From a virus: a stretch of DNA of 64,000 nt. This document shows, in pieces, positions 36,672-46,800 of the stretch. The position numbers and the translations under genes were made by a program. The notes under the pieces are model-generated. The model was given only the letters and a program-made list of their open reading frames with translations, had not been told where the DNA came from and searched no databases. Every line of letters begins with the position of its first letter. Within the stretch, counting starts at the first letter, position 1. The stretch covers positions 27,362 to 91,361 of IMG/VR virus record IMGVR_UViG_3300031772_000009; one strand, given 5' to 3'.

Positions 36672-37673
36672 ATGAGTTTCATGAGAACAATTTGGGTTGC
36701 GGTTCGTGCAATAAACTATACTGACCAAGCCACAAAACAAGTTGGAGACAACATAAGTAAACTGGAAAAGGCACAGCAAGCGTTAAGGACTGAAGCAGTG
36801 AAAATGGTGATGGCTGGTGTGATGTGGGTAACTTTTGCCGCTTTAGCAACTATGGCAATATCCAACATAATGAGGAAGTCTGCTGAAGGAAGTCGTGCCA
36901 TCGCTCAATTTGAACGAAGCATGAATGGCATGTTAGTTACATTGGGAGCAAGTTTTACTACAATGTTAGGTCCAGCAATGAAAATGATGAGTTCATTTTT
37001 TGATTTAGTTGCAAAGAATCCAGCATTAGCAAACCTTATTGCCATATTATCAGTGTTGCTTCTTACTTTCATAGCGTTAAAAGGAGTAATGATGATTGCT
37101 TCTGGAGCAATGACCATGTTTGGCATTACAACTCAACTTGAAACTATAATTGTGGGTTTAGCAGAAAAAGGACATTATGGTTTAGCCACATCTCTATCAG
37201 TAGTTCAACAATGTTTGGGACCAGTAATGATAGGTTTCACTCTTATGTTTACAATATGCCAACGTTTGCCCCCAGTAATAGCACTTGTAGTTGGAGCAGT
37301 ATTGGCTTTAGTTGCGGCAATAATACTTTTGAGAACTGCTATGGGAGACATGACATGGATGGCTGGAATAGCTGTGGCGGGAGCGGCGGCTGGAGCTATA
37401 GCGGCTGGAGTGTGGAATATGACACAGCCACAACAAACATATCAGACTGGAATATACTCAGTCCGAAAGACTGGTCCAGCAATAGTTCATGAAGGAGAAG
37501 AAATCCGTTCTAAACGAAACGTCATGTATGGGCAAGGAACTGAAAGACAGAGACCAGAAACAAGATATGTTAACATTATATTTAGTGGCGACATTCACAC
37601 TAAAGCAGACAAGGAAGGGTTAAAACCGTTAATACTTAAAACTGTAAGAGAAGCAATGGACAACAAGGCGTAG
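36672..37673 (+). CDS. short tape measure protein (333 aa)
   Basis: ATG 36672 begins MSFMRTIW. The product is helical with long hydrophobic stretches (SNLIAILSVLLLTFIALKGV, IALVVGAVLALVAAIIL) and Gly/Ala-rich segments, then a basic end. That is how tape measure proteins look, and it directly follows the chaperone and gp10-like genes. It is short: by the usual relation of about 1.5 Angstrom of tail per residue the tail would be near 50 nm. A membrane protein is the alternative but less likely here. Confidence 0.65.
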   Translation: MSFMRTIWVAVRAINYTDQATKQVGDNISKLEKAQQALRTEAVKMVMAGVMWVTFAALATMAISNIMRKSAEGSRAIAQFERSMNGMLVTLGASFTTMLGPAMKMMSSFFDLVAKNPALANLIAILSVLLLTFIALKGVMMIASGAMTMFGITTQLETIIVGLAEKGHYGLATSLSVVQQCLGPVMIGFTLMFTICQRLPPVIALVVGAVLALVAAIILLRTAMGDMTWMAGIAVAGAAAGAIAAGVWNMTQPQQTYQTGIYSVRKTGPAIVHEGEEIRSKRNVMYGQGTERQRPETRYVNIIFSGDIHTKADKEGLKPLILKTVREAMDNKA

Positions 37674-37681
37674 GTGTTCAT

Positions 37682-39736
37682 ATGACTTGGTATGAACTTT
37701 TAAGTGGATTTGAAAACGTAACATTTGCGGCTGACGACTGGTATGCAGATGTGGGTACGGGAGATTGGGGATTCGATATTGTTACCACTCAATTTAAAAG
37801 TGGGACTCATTCAGCCGAACCACATGTTGATTTACAAGGCGGATTAATGCATGATTTAGATTGCACTCCAACTGGATATTATGCTCTTAGACTCTGGTTC
37901 AAAATAGTTGGAACTGTTCCAACTGAAGTTAGTGGTGGCATTTTTGTTAGATTATTTATGACTGATTATGATGAAGTTCAAATTTATATTGAAACTGGAA
38001 ACTTGGGCAATCCAGCAACTCCAAAATTAAGAGTGGATTTTAAAGGCACTACTATTCGTGGAACGACTTCTATTACTCTGGATGAATGGCATTGTCTACA
38101 TATTCATCAAGAAGTTCTTAATGCAACTGCTAAGACATATGTTTACCTTGACGACCTTGTAACTCCAGAAATTACCATTACAAAGAACTTGACTGGAATA
38201 AATGTGACAACAATAGAAGTAGAACCACATGCGTGGGGTACTCCCAATACTGGAAAAGTTTATATAGATAATGTTATTGGAGCTTGTGATGGTGAAGGTG
38301 ATTTTCCAGAAGTAGTAACAAATCTACCCCCATCTTGTGTTGACTCAATATTCAAACTTTACATACCAGAAACCACTGAAAGATACTACATGAATATTCA
38401 TTATACTAAAAGTCATCCTAACCAAGACCCAGACACGTTTGAAATTACTGTTGACCCAGACGTGGGGAGTCTAATCAATTATTTTGATTCTGTAAAAATA
38501 ACGAAATATGACATAACAGAATTTTACGGTTTCGTAGAAGAAATCACGCCAACAGTTGGAGAAGACGGTTTAGAATACCGTTTAACTGGAAGATGTTGGA
38601 AACTCATAACATGGAAAAAGTGGACTGAACGTTTCCAAGAAAGCCGAGAAATCGGACCAGTAGACAGTGAAGGAAATATTGAGTCTGGATTTTTCGGTCA
38701 AGTAAAACCAGAAGAATTACTAAAGTTCGTTTTGCGTTGTCCAACGTCTGAACATCCTAAAGGAAAAGTTAGACATAAAATCGGGTGGGGAATACCCAGT
38801 GACCTTTGGACTTGTTGTGCAAACGTAACAGCCGAATGTCGTTATGCGGATTGGGTTGGATTACGTTATGCTGGTTTAGCATGGAGAGGTAGAGGTACGG
38901 TAGATACTCTTGTAGATTACACGTTAGACGTAGATGCGTTTGTAAATACTATTCAAGAATGGTTCACAGACGGTGTAAGTCCATGGATAGACAGTGACGG
39001 CGGCGGATTTATACATACCGATGCTGGAACTGGAAGTCAATATAGGATGAGTTATTTCACTTTTGAAAACTTCGGAGTAGACCCTCAAACAATAACTAAC
39101 GTTTACTTGAACCTTGACATGTTTGGAGAATATTGGGGCGGAAGAATAGAAGTTTATCTTTGGGATGGAGCATGGCAATATCTCGGCAAATACCAAGTAG
39201 GTGGAGCTAATTATAGTCACAACTTAACAACAATTGACGTTACTCAATATTTGGACACGGTTGCCAAAGTCAATGCCGCTAGAGTTTATTTCAAGAGGTT
39301 TGATAGACTTTGGATGGCAATTGACCATTGTTATTTAACCGTGAAAGGAAGTCTAGCGGCTGACCCTGCTGACCAAAGAATTGGAGATTATTTCATTGTT
39401 AACCTTGGCAAATCATATGATGACGTGACAGCCATATTAATAGAATGTAGAAACAATCCAACAATGTATGCTAGAAACTACAACATTCAATATGCCATTA
39501 TCAGTGATTGTTGTGCTGAAGGCGGAAATGATGCTCAATGGACTGATTTTGACCCGCCAATAAACGAAACAAACAATGATGCTAGAGACATATTGCATAG
39601 TTGGAAACCACAAGATGACGTACACTGTATAAGAATCAAAATAACTGGGAATGTTGATTTTGCATGGGAGATAAGCCAAATCTATATTTGGCAATCAGAC
39701 GCTTATAAATATAGAGTGTTAAACGAGGGAGACTAA
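37682..39736 (+). CDS. distal tail/hub protein with lectin-like domains (684 aa)
   Basis: The N-terminal 200 residues form a LamG/concanavalin-like jelly roll (ends GKVYIDNVIG). Residues 220-330 resemble a baseplate hub (FYGFVEEITPTVGEDGLEYRL, TGRCWKLITWKKW). The C-terminal half has tyrosine- and aspartate-rich beta repeats that could be a discoidin-like sugar-binding domain. It follows the tape measure by eight bases. The hub signature is not complete: the second part appears in the protein at 41616. Confidence 0.6.
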   Translation: MTWYELLSGFENVTFAADDWYADVGTGDWGFDIVTTQFKSGTHSAEPHVDLQGGLMHDLDCTPTGYYALRLWFKIVGTVPTEVSGGIFVRLFMTDYDEVQIYIETGNLGNPATPKLRVDFKGTTIRGTTSITLDEWHCLHIHQEVLNATAKTYVYLDDLVTPEITITKNLTGINVTTIEVEPHAWGTPNTGKVYIDNVIGACDGEGDFPEVVTNLPPSCVDSIFKLYIPETTERYYMNIHYTKSHPNQDPDTFEITVDPDVGSLINYFDSVKITKYDITEFYGFVEEITPTVGEDGLEYRLTGRCWKLITWKKWTERFQESREIGPVDSEGNIESGFFGQVKPEELLKFVLRCPTSEHPKGKVRHKIGWGIPSDLWTCCANVTAECRYADWVGLRYAGLAWRGRGTVDTLVDYTLDVDAFVNTIQEWFTDGVSPWIDSDGGGFIHTDAGTGSQYRMSYFTFENFGVDPQTITNVYLNLDMFGEYWGGRIEVYLWDGAWQYLGKYQVGGANYSHNLTTIDVTQYLDTVAKVNAARVYFKRFDRLWMAIDHCYLTVKGSLAADPADQRIGDYFIVNLGKSYDDVTAILIECRNNPTMYARNYNIQYAIISDCCAEGGNDAQWTDFDPPINETNNDARDILHSWKPQDDVHCIRIKITGNVDFAWEISQIYIWQSDAYKYRVLNEGD

Positions 39737-39738
39737 AA

Positions 39739-41616
39739 ATGACGCATAATTATGATATAAAACAAAATGGACGTTATTACTTTGCAATCAATAGAGATAC
39801 TGGACAAATTGATTATGGTAGTTTAGAAAATATTGGTGGAGTTAACGGTAAAAACAGAAAAACAGTAGTTCAAAAAGCCATTGATATGGTAGAAAAACCA
39901 GCAATTATTTATCTCTGGTATATTTCATGGACTGAATTGAAAAATGAAGGACTTTCTAAACCATCAGACGTAACTATTATCCAATATTCAAGAGAGATAG
40001 GAGAGATAGAACATAATTCTGATTTGAGACACGACCACCATAAATTTGATATTCCAGACTTTTTCGGAACACCGTTTTGGATAAATATTCCAGATAAACC
40101 ATCCGATTTTATACCATCAGAACATGGTAATGAAGCACATAATCCAGATTTTTCAATAGTTGGACATGAACATTATAGAACCAGTATCGTAGATTTCTTT
40201 GGTTCTCCTTTCTGGGCGAATATTCCAGATAAACCATCAACTTACACACCGTCTCCACATACTCACACTGAATCCGAAATTACAGATTTAATTCATGATG
40301 CCCAAAAGATAAAAGGAAAAGAAGTGGATGATTCCGCTATCGGAGACAATAAATTTCTCAAATATAACGAATCAACTGGTAAAATTGAATATGTGTCTGG
40401 TGGAACTGGTGGAATGGAAATTCATGGTAATGAATATCACGACCCAGACTTTCTTACAGAAGAAGTTGACCCAACTATTGATTCTTCATTGAAGGGAGTA
40501 ACCAAATTACAAGTGCAAAATCATCCGCCACAATCTCATTCACATTCAGAATCCGAAGTTACTGGATTAATTACTGATTTAGCCTCTAAAGAAACACCTT
40601 CTGGTTCACAAGAAAAAGTGGATGCTCATAAAGATTTAACTACTGGAGTTCACGGTGTTGGAACTGGAACAATTGCCAAAATTAGTGATATAGCAGACGA
40701 TACTAAATTGTCTACAAACGCTCAAGATGCAGTATCAAAAAGACACTCACATTCTAATCAAACTTTACTTGATTCATATACTCAGACTGAAGTAAATTTA
40801 GCGGATGCTGTATCTAAGAAACACGCTCAAGTTCATGGAAGTGGAGACCATACTGGAATAATTGGAACTCCAACACAAGTTAGTCTTGCAAACGTGACTA
40901 ACGATGCCCAGTTAAAAAGAGCAGATGGAGACATTAATTCTCTTACTCTTAAAGCCACTCCAGTTAGTGCGGATATTCTTCTAATAGAGGATAGTGCCGC
41001 TTCGTTTGCCAAAAAGAAAATTACAATTGGAACTTTGCCAACTGGTGGTAGTGGTGAAACTATTGATGAAAATATTAGAAAGATAGGAACTACCCAATAT
41101 GAATCATGGTACACACCTATTTGTAGTACTACTGCGTTGACGACTGGTGCATTGACAGCAAATCGTTTTTATGCTTTTCCATTTATTGTTCCAAAGACAA
41201 TGACTTTAGATAGAATAGCAATAAATGTTACTACTGCTGGAACTGGAAACGCAAGACTGGGTATATACACCAGTAGTGTAAGTCTTGGATTATTTCCAGA
41301 CCAAAAAATTCTTGATGCTGGTGAAATCTCTATTGCTTCCACTGGTATAAAATCTATAACCATAAGTCAACAATTAACTGCTGGAATGTACTTTTTGGTT
41401 ATAGTCTCTAACGGAACGCCAACTATAAGATGTCATGCATTGATTGGTATAATGCCATTGTTAGGTTATACAAGTTCATTGGGTGCAGAGGTCGCCGCCG
41501 TAGGATTATATGTCTCATTCACTTATGCGGCATTACCAACGACATTTCCAACTACTACAACAACAAAGATTACAGCCGTTCCAATACCAGCAATATTTGT
41601 GAGGGTGTCGGCATAA
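39739..41616 (+). CDS. tail fibre protein (625 aa)
   Basis: The middle has repeated fibre motifs of the form HTHTESEITDL and HSHSESEVTGLI, along with EHGNEAHNPDF and IHGNEYHDPDF repeats, typical of trimeric phage fibres. The C-terminal 150 residues are a Thr/Ala/Gly-rich beta domain (LTAGMYFLVIVSNG) suited to receptor binding. It begins two bases after the hub gene. The receptor cannot be predicted. Confidence 0.75.
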   Translation: MTHNYDIKQNGRYYFAINRDTGQIDYGSLENIGGVNGKNRKTVVQKAIDMVEKPAIIYLWYISWTELKNEGLSKPSDVTIIQYSREIGEIEHNSDLRHDHHKFDIPDFFGTPFWINIPDKPSDFIPSEHGNEAHNPDFSIVGHEHYRTSIVDFFGSPFWANIPDKPSTYTPSPHTHTESEITDLIHDAQKIKGKEVDDSAIGDNKFLKYNESTGKIEYVSGGTGGMEIHGNEYHDPDFLTEEVDPTIDSSLKGVTKLQVQNHPPQSHSHSESEVTGLITDLASKETPSGSQEKVDAHKDLTTGVHGVGTGTIAKISDIADDTKLSTNAQDAVSKRHSHSNQTLLDSYTQTEVNLADAVSKKHAQVHGSGDHTGIIGTPTQVSLANVTNDAQLKRADGDINSLTLKATPVSADILLIEDSAASFAKKKITIGTLPTGGSGETIDENIRKIGTTQYESWYTPICSTTALTTGALTANRFYAFPFIVPKTMTLDRIAINVTTAGTGNARLGIYTSSVSLGLFPDQKILDAGEISIASTGIKSITISQQLTAGMYFLVIVSNGTPTIRCHALIGIMPLLGYTSSLGAEVAAVGLYVSFTYAALPTTFPTTTTTKITAVPIPAIFVRVSA

Positions 41617-43115
41617 TGGTCTACAGTGGTGGTCCATTTATAAGTCTCGGAACGTTTGGTAGTTACGGCGATTCAATAGGTCCAATAAACTTGCCATATG
41701 CTAGAGTTTCAGACAATATACAAACAATAATTGAAAAAACTATTACAGCCTTATTTGTTCCGTGGGAATGGTGGCTTGACTATACTGGAGCATTTCAAGT
41801 TGCTGAAGAAAGAGGAACAGACAAATCTGGAACGATTAATTTAGAAGCGGCTATACATATCGGTGAATCCACAAATGAACGAAGTAGTAAACAGACAAAA
41901 CAGAGAATAAGAGTTGTTGGAAGAGGAGAAAGTGCAGACCAAGACGAAAACACAAGTGACTGGCAAGAAGACACAACTGAAATGGCTACCATAAACAGTT
42001 TTTACGAATATGTTCAAGGAGAAAAAACAATATCAAGTAAATCAGAAGCCGATATATGGTCACAAGTTTTGCTTACTCTCGAAGCTTCAGTCAATCAAGA
42101 AATTACTATTCGTTTAGAAAACAATCCATACACTACCAACGATTTTGATGTTGGAGACTATATAACTGCAACTGACCCCGCCACTCTCATAAGCGGAAAA
42201 ATGAGAATCAAGACGATAGAAACAAACGTTGATGGGGACGGTGGAGAAGTAAACATTATAACATGTACTAAGCGGCGTACTGACATAAGTGACAGATTGG
42301 CTGACATATACAAAACCTTAGAAAAATTAATGTTGTCAAGCACTTACATAGATGCGATGTATGCGGAAGGTGGAAGCCAAACCAAAGTTTCTGCTAACAT
42401 TGTAGAAGATGTTTGGGAACAAACCGCAAGCAATAAATGGAATATTTATTTACCAGAAGAGGAAACAGTAACCGCCGAGATAACAGAATGTGATTATGGG
42501 ACTACTATAAATTATTGGTGTGATAAAGACATATTCGACATGGAATGTGGTGCAGACTCTTTCGGTATCATTATGTTAGACCAACCACGATTAAAGTTTA
42601 GTCGAGACCCAAGATTCACTTGTGAGTTCGAAATAGACACTGACACTGGCAATGCGTGGGAAGACGGTGATTTCGCATATATTAGAATTTGGCAAGTGGA
42701 TGACGCTGGTGGACTTTGTTCTGTTCCTTACGGAACTGCTGGTTTCGGATTCTTTATAGGTAAATCTTCTGGAACATATGTATTAAAAAGTTATCTTGCT
42801 GATGGAACTGGTACGACTGTTGAAATCAAAATTGCTAACATAACTACAGACATAAAATATATCGTGGAAGCAAGACTTCAATGGAAAGAAAAAATAATGA
42901 TGTTTTACTTTGGAAAAGCGGATGTTGACAAGGACGACCCAGACTACGGATTTAGATTGCGGGGAATTGCTCCAATGTCATTGGAAAGTGAAGATGAAGA
43001 TAACTTAGTTCCATTCCACATTGCAATTGATAGTCGTCATGGAGTAAAAACTCAAAAATGTGTTATTCTAATTTACAGATGGAAGACGCAAGCAGTAAGA
43101 GCCGTGAAAGGATAA
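41616..43115 (+). CDS. tail hub/baseplate protein (499 aa)
   Basis: ATG 41616 overlaps the fibre stop. The N-terminal 220 residues contain EWWLDYTGAFQVAEERGTDKSG and later NDFDVGDYITATDPATLISGKMRI. These are elements of the siphovirus Gp37-like hub whose earlier part seems to be in the 37682 protein. The C-terminal half is a second LamG-like domain (FTCEFEID, AYIRIWQVDD). A role at the tail tip in host contact is inferred. Confidence 0.6.
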   Translation: MVYSGGPFISLGTFGSYGDSIGPINLPYARVSDNIQTIIEKTITALFVPWEWWLDYTGAFQVAEERGTDKSGTINLEAAIHIGESTNERSSKQTKQRIRVVGRGESADQDENTSDWQEDTTEMATINSFYEYVQGEKTISSKSEADIWSQVLLTLEASVNQEITIRLENNPYTTNDFDVGDYITATDPATLISGKMRIKTIETNVDGDGGEVNIITCTKRRTDISDRLADIYKTLEKLMLSSTYIDAMYAEGGSQTKVSANIVEDVWEQTASNKWNIYLPEEETVTAEITECDYGTTINYWCDKDIFDMECGADSFGIIMLDQPRLKFSRDPRFTCEFEIDTDTGNAWEDGDFAYIRIWQVDDAGGLCSVPYGTAGFGFFIGKSSGTYVLKSYLADGTGTTVEIKIANITTDIKYIVEARLQWKEKIMMFYFGKADVDKDDPDYGFRLRGIAPMSLESEDEDNLVPFHIAIDSRHGVKTQKCVILIYRWKTQAVRAVKG

Positions 43116-43120
43116 TGCGT

Positions 43121-43128
43121 ATAAATAG
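43121..43128 (+). promoter_or_regulatory. TATA box
   Basis: TATAAATAGG just after the hub gene, 28 bases before the next gene, which would give a nearly leaderless transcript. Confidence 0.55.
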
Positions 43129-43155
43129 GTATAATGTATATAATGGTGATGAATC

Positions 43156-43506
43156 ATGACGGTATCAATTGGGACAGTAAACCTTGACACTGTACTAGCT
43201 TGGGAAGAAGATGAAGAGATGACCATGCCAAAAAAGAGAATAGTTAGAAAGCCAACCCCAACTTCTCAAGCCGCATATTTCATACGTATGCCAAGACAAA
43301 TAGTTATTACTGCAAAAATGGACAAAACTGTAAAAGCGTCTCTTAGAGCATTAAAAAATCAAGGTTGTTGGCAACCACTATATGATTACGATGATTCATT
43401 TGTTGATTATGTGTGGATAGAGAAAATCCATACACAATGGCAAAAAGAGAAAGACCACAATTTACCATGGGTCTACGACATAACATTAACGTGTAGTTCT
43501 ACTTAG
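43156..43506 (+). CDS. hypothetical tail-associated protein (116 aa)
   Basis: A beta-rich basic protein (PRQIVITAKMDKTVKASL, WIEKIHTQW) with TATA-driven leaderless start. It closes the tail operon and converges with the helicase gene, sharing four terminal bases. Possibly a tail tip component. No family named. Confidence 0.5.
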   Translation: MTVSIGTVNLDTVLAWEEDEEMTMPKKRIVRKPTPTSQAAYFIRMPRQIVITAKMDKTVKASLRALKNQGCWQPLYDYDDSFVDYVWIEKIHTQWQKEKDHNLPWVYDITLTCSST

Positions 43507-45023
43507 ACCAATTTCCAATGGTTATTGTCTGGTTGACAGATTCTTGCTTCATCATATAACTTCTGAAGCAATTTTGGAACTTCTTCTTTCGGAATAAAAC
43601 CGTTTGTACTATTAGTAATCTCTTCTAACGTCATTGGATTTGTCTTACTTGTCACTAACACATTTAAAAGAATACTTATTCTGTCCGTTTGAGATTTTGG
43701 TTGATTAAACTGTTCAAGTCCGATTACGGTATTTTTATGTTCGGAATCTTGGTTGACGACAGACCATTTGTGAGGTTTCTTACTTGTGTCTTTACTGATT
43801 AAACCTATGGTTTCAAGATTTTTTAGCATTCCGTAAAGTCTATAATCGCTACACGGTCTATGATTAACCGTGAAGTATTGCTTAGAAATATCCATTTTGG
43901 TTGTTCCAATACAATTATTTGCTATTGAATAGACTACTTTCTCATAAAAGTCTAAACATTCTGGAGTCAACCCCAACTCATTGCTTTTATAGATTTTCTC
44001 GTAAATTTTCTCTGCAATCTCAATATCTGTTTGGTTACAATAAAGAGTTTTGCCATCTTCACTCTTTCTTCTATTCATGTGATTGTATAATGTCCATCCC
44101 TTAGCAATTGAGATTAGTCTTGGAAAATCACGCATTTCCTTTGGTTTCCAAGTCGTGGTCTTTTCAAGAAACCAATTTTTTAATTGTTCCATTAACTCTA
44201 TTGGAATAAAAATTGAAGAGATTTCCAAATGTTGAATATCTTCTACCCGCTTTTTTAAAGCCAATCTTGAAACTTCAGTTTCACGCCAAGCCGTATAGTT
44301 TTCATCACTGTTCTTCCTAGCGATTAAATCTAACGCATCCTTAATTTTTTCTTCACTGAATTCTGGTGTCAAAAGAAAGAATCTTGTCATTTCTTGTTCA
44401 TCAATCTCCGTGGATGCCGTACAGTAAATAGGAGTGAAGAATCCATCAATGATGACTTTTTTGGTTTTTAGGTCTTTACTACGAGTAATGGTGTAGATTG
44501 CTCTCTTTTTGGAATGGTCTGTCAAAGTTCTCATGGTTGCTAACAATTTCGTATCGGGCATATCTGGAAGCACGATAATCATTCTTGAATAGTCCAGATA
44601 AAATGCTTTATTTCTGAGTTTGTTTTGCCAATCAACATAATCTTGTGCCGTAGAATTCTTCTCTTTAGACGGAGCATCATCATATGAAATCGGAGTTAAA
44701 TCTCTACCATCAACCAAAATTGCCGTATTTTCATGTATAAAACTTGTTTTGCTTGCCCCGTCAAACGATAAAATCTTCGGAAAATACCATGCGACTTCGT
44801 TGATAATGTAAGTTTTTCCTTTACTTGATTCTCCACTTAGAATAATGTTAATTTGTTCAGACTCAGTATAAGTTAGTAGGCAAGCCAAAAACAAAATAAC
44901 TTTTGCATCATCATCTCGTTTTATCGTGGTTGAAAGAACTTGATTAAGTTCTTCAATTGTCATTTCTCTCTTGTTGATTTCTAATGCTTTCTCAAGAGAA
45001 TCTTGTCTCTGTTCTTCTGTCAT
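43503..45023 (-). CDS. AAA+ replicative helicase candidate (506 aa)
   Basis: The N-terminal half is a P-loop domain with GESSKGKT as Walker A and a preceding strand LSGE, in the form typical of viral and plasmid helicases. A strand RMIIVLPDMPDT may hold the acidic residue, and ITRSKD and related Arg/Lys follow. The C-terminal part is a winged-helix (LTPECLDFYEKVVYSI, ISKDTSKKPHKW). ATG 45023 is chosen because TTTATATC, 45 bases upstream on this strand, would be the promoter. The primase is divergent upstream, so this is probably its replication partner. MCM identity is not supported. Confidence 0.6.
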   Translation of the reverse strand: MTEEQRQDSLEKALEINKREMTIEELNQVLSTTIKRDDDAKVILFLACLLTYTESEQINIILSGESSKGKTYIINEVAWYFPKILSFDGASKTSFIHENTAILVDGRDLTPISYDDAPSKEKNSTAQDYVDWQNKLRNKAFYLDYSRMIIVLPDMPDTKLLATMRTLTDHSKKRAIYTITRSKDLKTKKVIIDGFFTPIYCTASTEIDEQEMTRFFLLTPEFSEEKIKDALDLIARKNSDENYTAWRETEVSRLALKKRVEDIQHLEISSIFIPIELMEQLKNWFLEKTTTWKPKEMRDFPRLISIAKGWTLYNHMNRRKSEDGKTLYCNQTDIEIAEKIYEKIYKSNELGLTPECLDFYEKVVYSIANNCIGTTKMDISKQYFTVNHRPCSDYRLYGMLKNLETIGLISKDTSKKPHKWSVVNQDSEHKNTVIGLEQFNQPKSQTDRISILLNVLVTSKTNPMTLEEITNSTNGFIPKEEVPKLLQKLYDEARICQPDNNHWKLV

Positions 45024-45125
45024 TAAACCACAACTGGATGTAACTGTCCATCGTCTATTTGATATAAACATTGCCAATCTGACTAATAAAGGTTTGGTGA
45101 TACAACCGTTTATTTTATCTGTTGG

Positions 45126-45530
45126 TTATAAGCATTTCTCTTTAAGACTTAAAATTTGTTGCCATGTTAATCTTAACATATTCATACAAAAGTGTAATCC
45201 TCTATGGCATCTGTAACAAACCAAAACAAAATCTTTTGGATGTTTTCTTATATAATAAGGAGTAGAATTACCAATCGGATGTTTATTTCCGTTGACTTCA
45301 TGAAATGAAAGTTTCTTCTCATATTTACATAAAAAACACTTATTGCCAAATTCTAAACGAAGTTTGTTTTTTAATTCTTTACAATGTTCATTACTATGGT
45401 TATCTTTTCTCAATCTTTGTTTTTTTCTTACATAGTCTTTATGTCTTTGATATTTTTCTGGGTATTTTTTCCAATACTCTCGATAGTATTCTCTCATATA
45501 TTTACGTTTTTTCTCATCCATTCTAATCAT
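45126..45530 (-). CDS. HNH homing-type endonuclease, minus strand
   Basis: The 134-residue protein (MIRMDEKKRK start) has the basic Tyr/Lys repeat region, then CFLCKYEKK, SFHEVNGNKH and VCYRCHRGLHF. It has its own TTTATATAG box just upstream and lies between the helicase and primase genes, apparently inserted into their shared intergenic space. Closest relative in the window is the gene at 1131. Confidence 0.85.
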   Translation of the reverse strand: MIRMDEKKRKYMREYYREYWKKYPEKYQRHKDYVRKKQRLRKDNHSNEHCKELKNKLRLEFGNKCFLCKYEKKLSFHEVNGNKHPIGNSTPYYIRKHPKDFVLVCYRCHRGLHFCMNMLRLTWQQILSLKEKCL

Positions 45531-45614
45531 CAGATATAGTACACAAACAACTATATAAACATTACGATGAATTGTTTTTATATAATACAATAAACCTTTA
45601 TATATCAGAAAACG

Positions 45615-45632
45615 TAATACTTATAACAGACC
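45615..45632 (+). promoter_or_regulatory. late-type promoter (AATACTTATAACAG)
   Basis: Directly in front of the primase gene. The transcript would be leaderless or nearly so. Confidence 0.6.
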
Positions 45633-45636
45633 TAAA

Positions 45637-46755
45637 ATGTCTGAGAAAATATCCTTTCATGGTGACTTAACTCTTAACAAATTCTGGGTAACGTGGTTTG
45701 GAATCCAAGGTAGAGAATTAGGTTCGACTGTTCCACATAGTTTTGGAACTCATCCTAAAGACTACAAAGAAAGCCATAGAATGTTCACTAATGACCCGAA
45801 AGTTTATCTCCAGTTTATTGACTGGTGTATAGAAAACAAAAATGCGTGTTGGATTACCAGTCAACCAATGAGAGCCTATAACACTCCGTTTGGACTGGAG
45901 AAACTGTTCTTTGACTTCGACTATCACCTTAAAGAAAACGAAGTTATGACTCCAGCCAAAAGAGAAAAAGTTGGTTCTATGGTAACAAAGTTCGTAGAGG
46001 AACTTGAAGTAGAGCCGCTTATCGTGGGTACACGAAAAGGATTTCACGTTTACGTTTTTCTAAGAAAAGTATATGAAGTTGAAGAAAGAAATATTGAGTT
46101 TGCCAAAGAAGTCTTCGGAGTTCTCTGTCTGTCCCAAATCAAAATTAACAAGTTATATCAAGAACTTTCAGAGGAAGACAGAGAGAAATGGAAGTATCTG
46201 GATTTCAGTCCTCTCGGAGACATAATGCGTATGGCAAGAGTTCCGTTGACTCCACATGAAAAGACTGGGGCAATATGCCAAATTCTGGATGGAAACTTGA
46301 AACCAACAAAAGTTAGAGATTTAGACCTATATAAAGGTTACGGTTTGCGGGAAGACGCTATAAGGGAAGCCGTTGAAACGGTTAAGGCTTATCATAAAAG
46401 GAAAATTGTTAAGGAGTGGGGACAAATTGACCGTGGAGCAAAATCCCTCTATAAAACAAACGGAGAATTTAAAGGGCAATTGAGACCGTGTTTTACTGAA
46501 CGATTGAAACTTGGGGAAATGCAACATCAACAACGGTTGGCATTATTAACGGAGATGTGGTGGAGTGGCTACAAAACAAAAGAGGTAATGTTGCAAATCT
46601 GTAGACAATTTAAAGATTTCACTGAAAAAGAAAGTATGAACCAAATAAACGACTTCTTCAAACATGAAAGATGGAAGTTCAAACCTTATCGCTGTGACAC
46701 GATAAAAAGTCACGGCTGGTGCATCAAAAGTGAATGTCAAATGTTTAGGGAGTAA
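45637..46755 (+). CDS. DNA primase, archaeo-eukaryotic (AEP) type
   Basis: The 372-residue protein shows the AEP signatures: DxD in LFFDFDYHL near residue 90, the TRKGFHVYVF strand with His near 139, and RMARVPLTPHEKTG with a conserved basic pair. These residues bind metal and nucleotide in the small primase subunit. The C-terminal part has four cysteines (RPC, RC, WC, EC) that could hold an iron-sulphur or zinc site, as in fused viral primases. It makes RNA or DNA primers for the virus with the adjacent helicase. Confidence 0.8.
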   Translation: MSEKISFHGDLTLNKFWVTWFGIQGRELGSTVPHSFGTHPKDYKESHRMFTNDPKVYLQFIDWCIENKNACWITSQPMRAYNTPFGLEKLFFDFDYHLKENEVMTPAKREKVGSMVTKFVEELEVEPLIVGTRKGFHVYVFLRKVYEVEERNIEFAKEVFGVLCLSQIKINKLYQELSEEDREKWKYLDFSPLGDIMRMARVPLTPHEKTGAICQILDGNLKPTKVRDLDLYKGYGLREDAIREAVETVKAYHKRKIVKEWGQIDRGAKSLYKTNGEFKGQLRPCFTERLKLGEMQHQQRLALLTEMWWSGYKTKEVMLQICRQFKDFTEKESMNQINDFFKHERWKFKPYRCDTIKSHGWCIKSECQMFRE

Positions 46756-46800
46756 GAACGCTTTTATACTTCCTCATCCATAATACCTATTGTGGTCTAA

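Noticed and set aside
37211-37492. A 93-codon gene inside the tape measure region
   Set aside because: It is an out-of-frame reading of the tape measure gene with a Ser/Trp/Cys composition typical of shadow frames.
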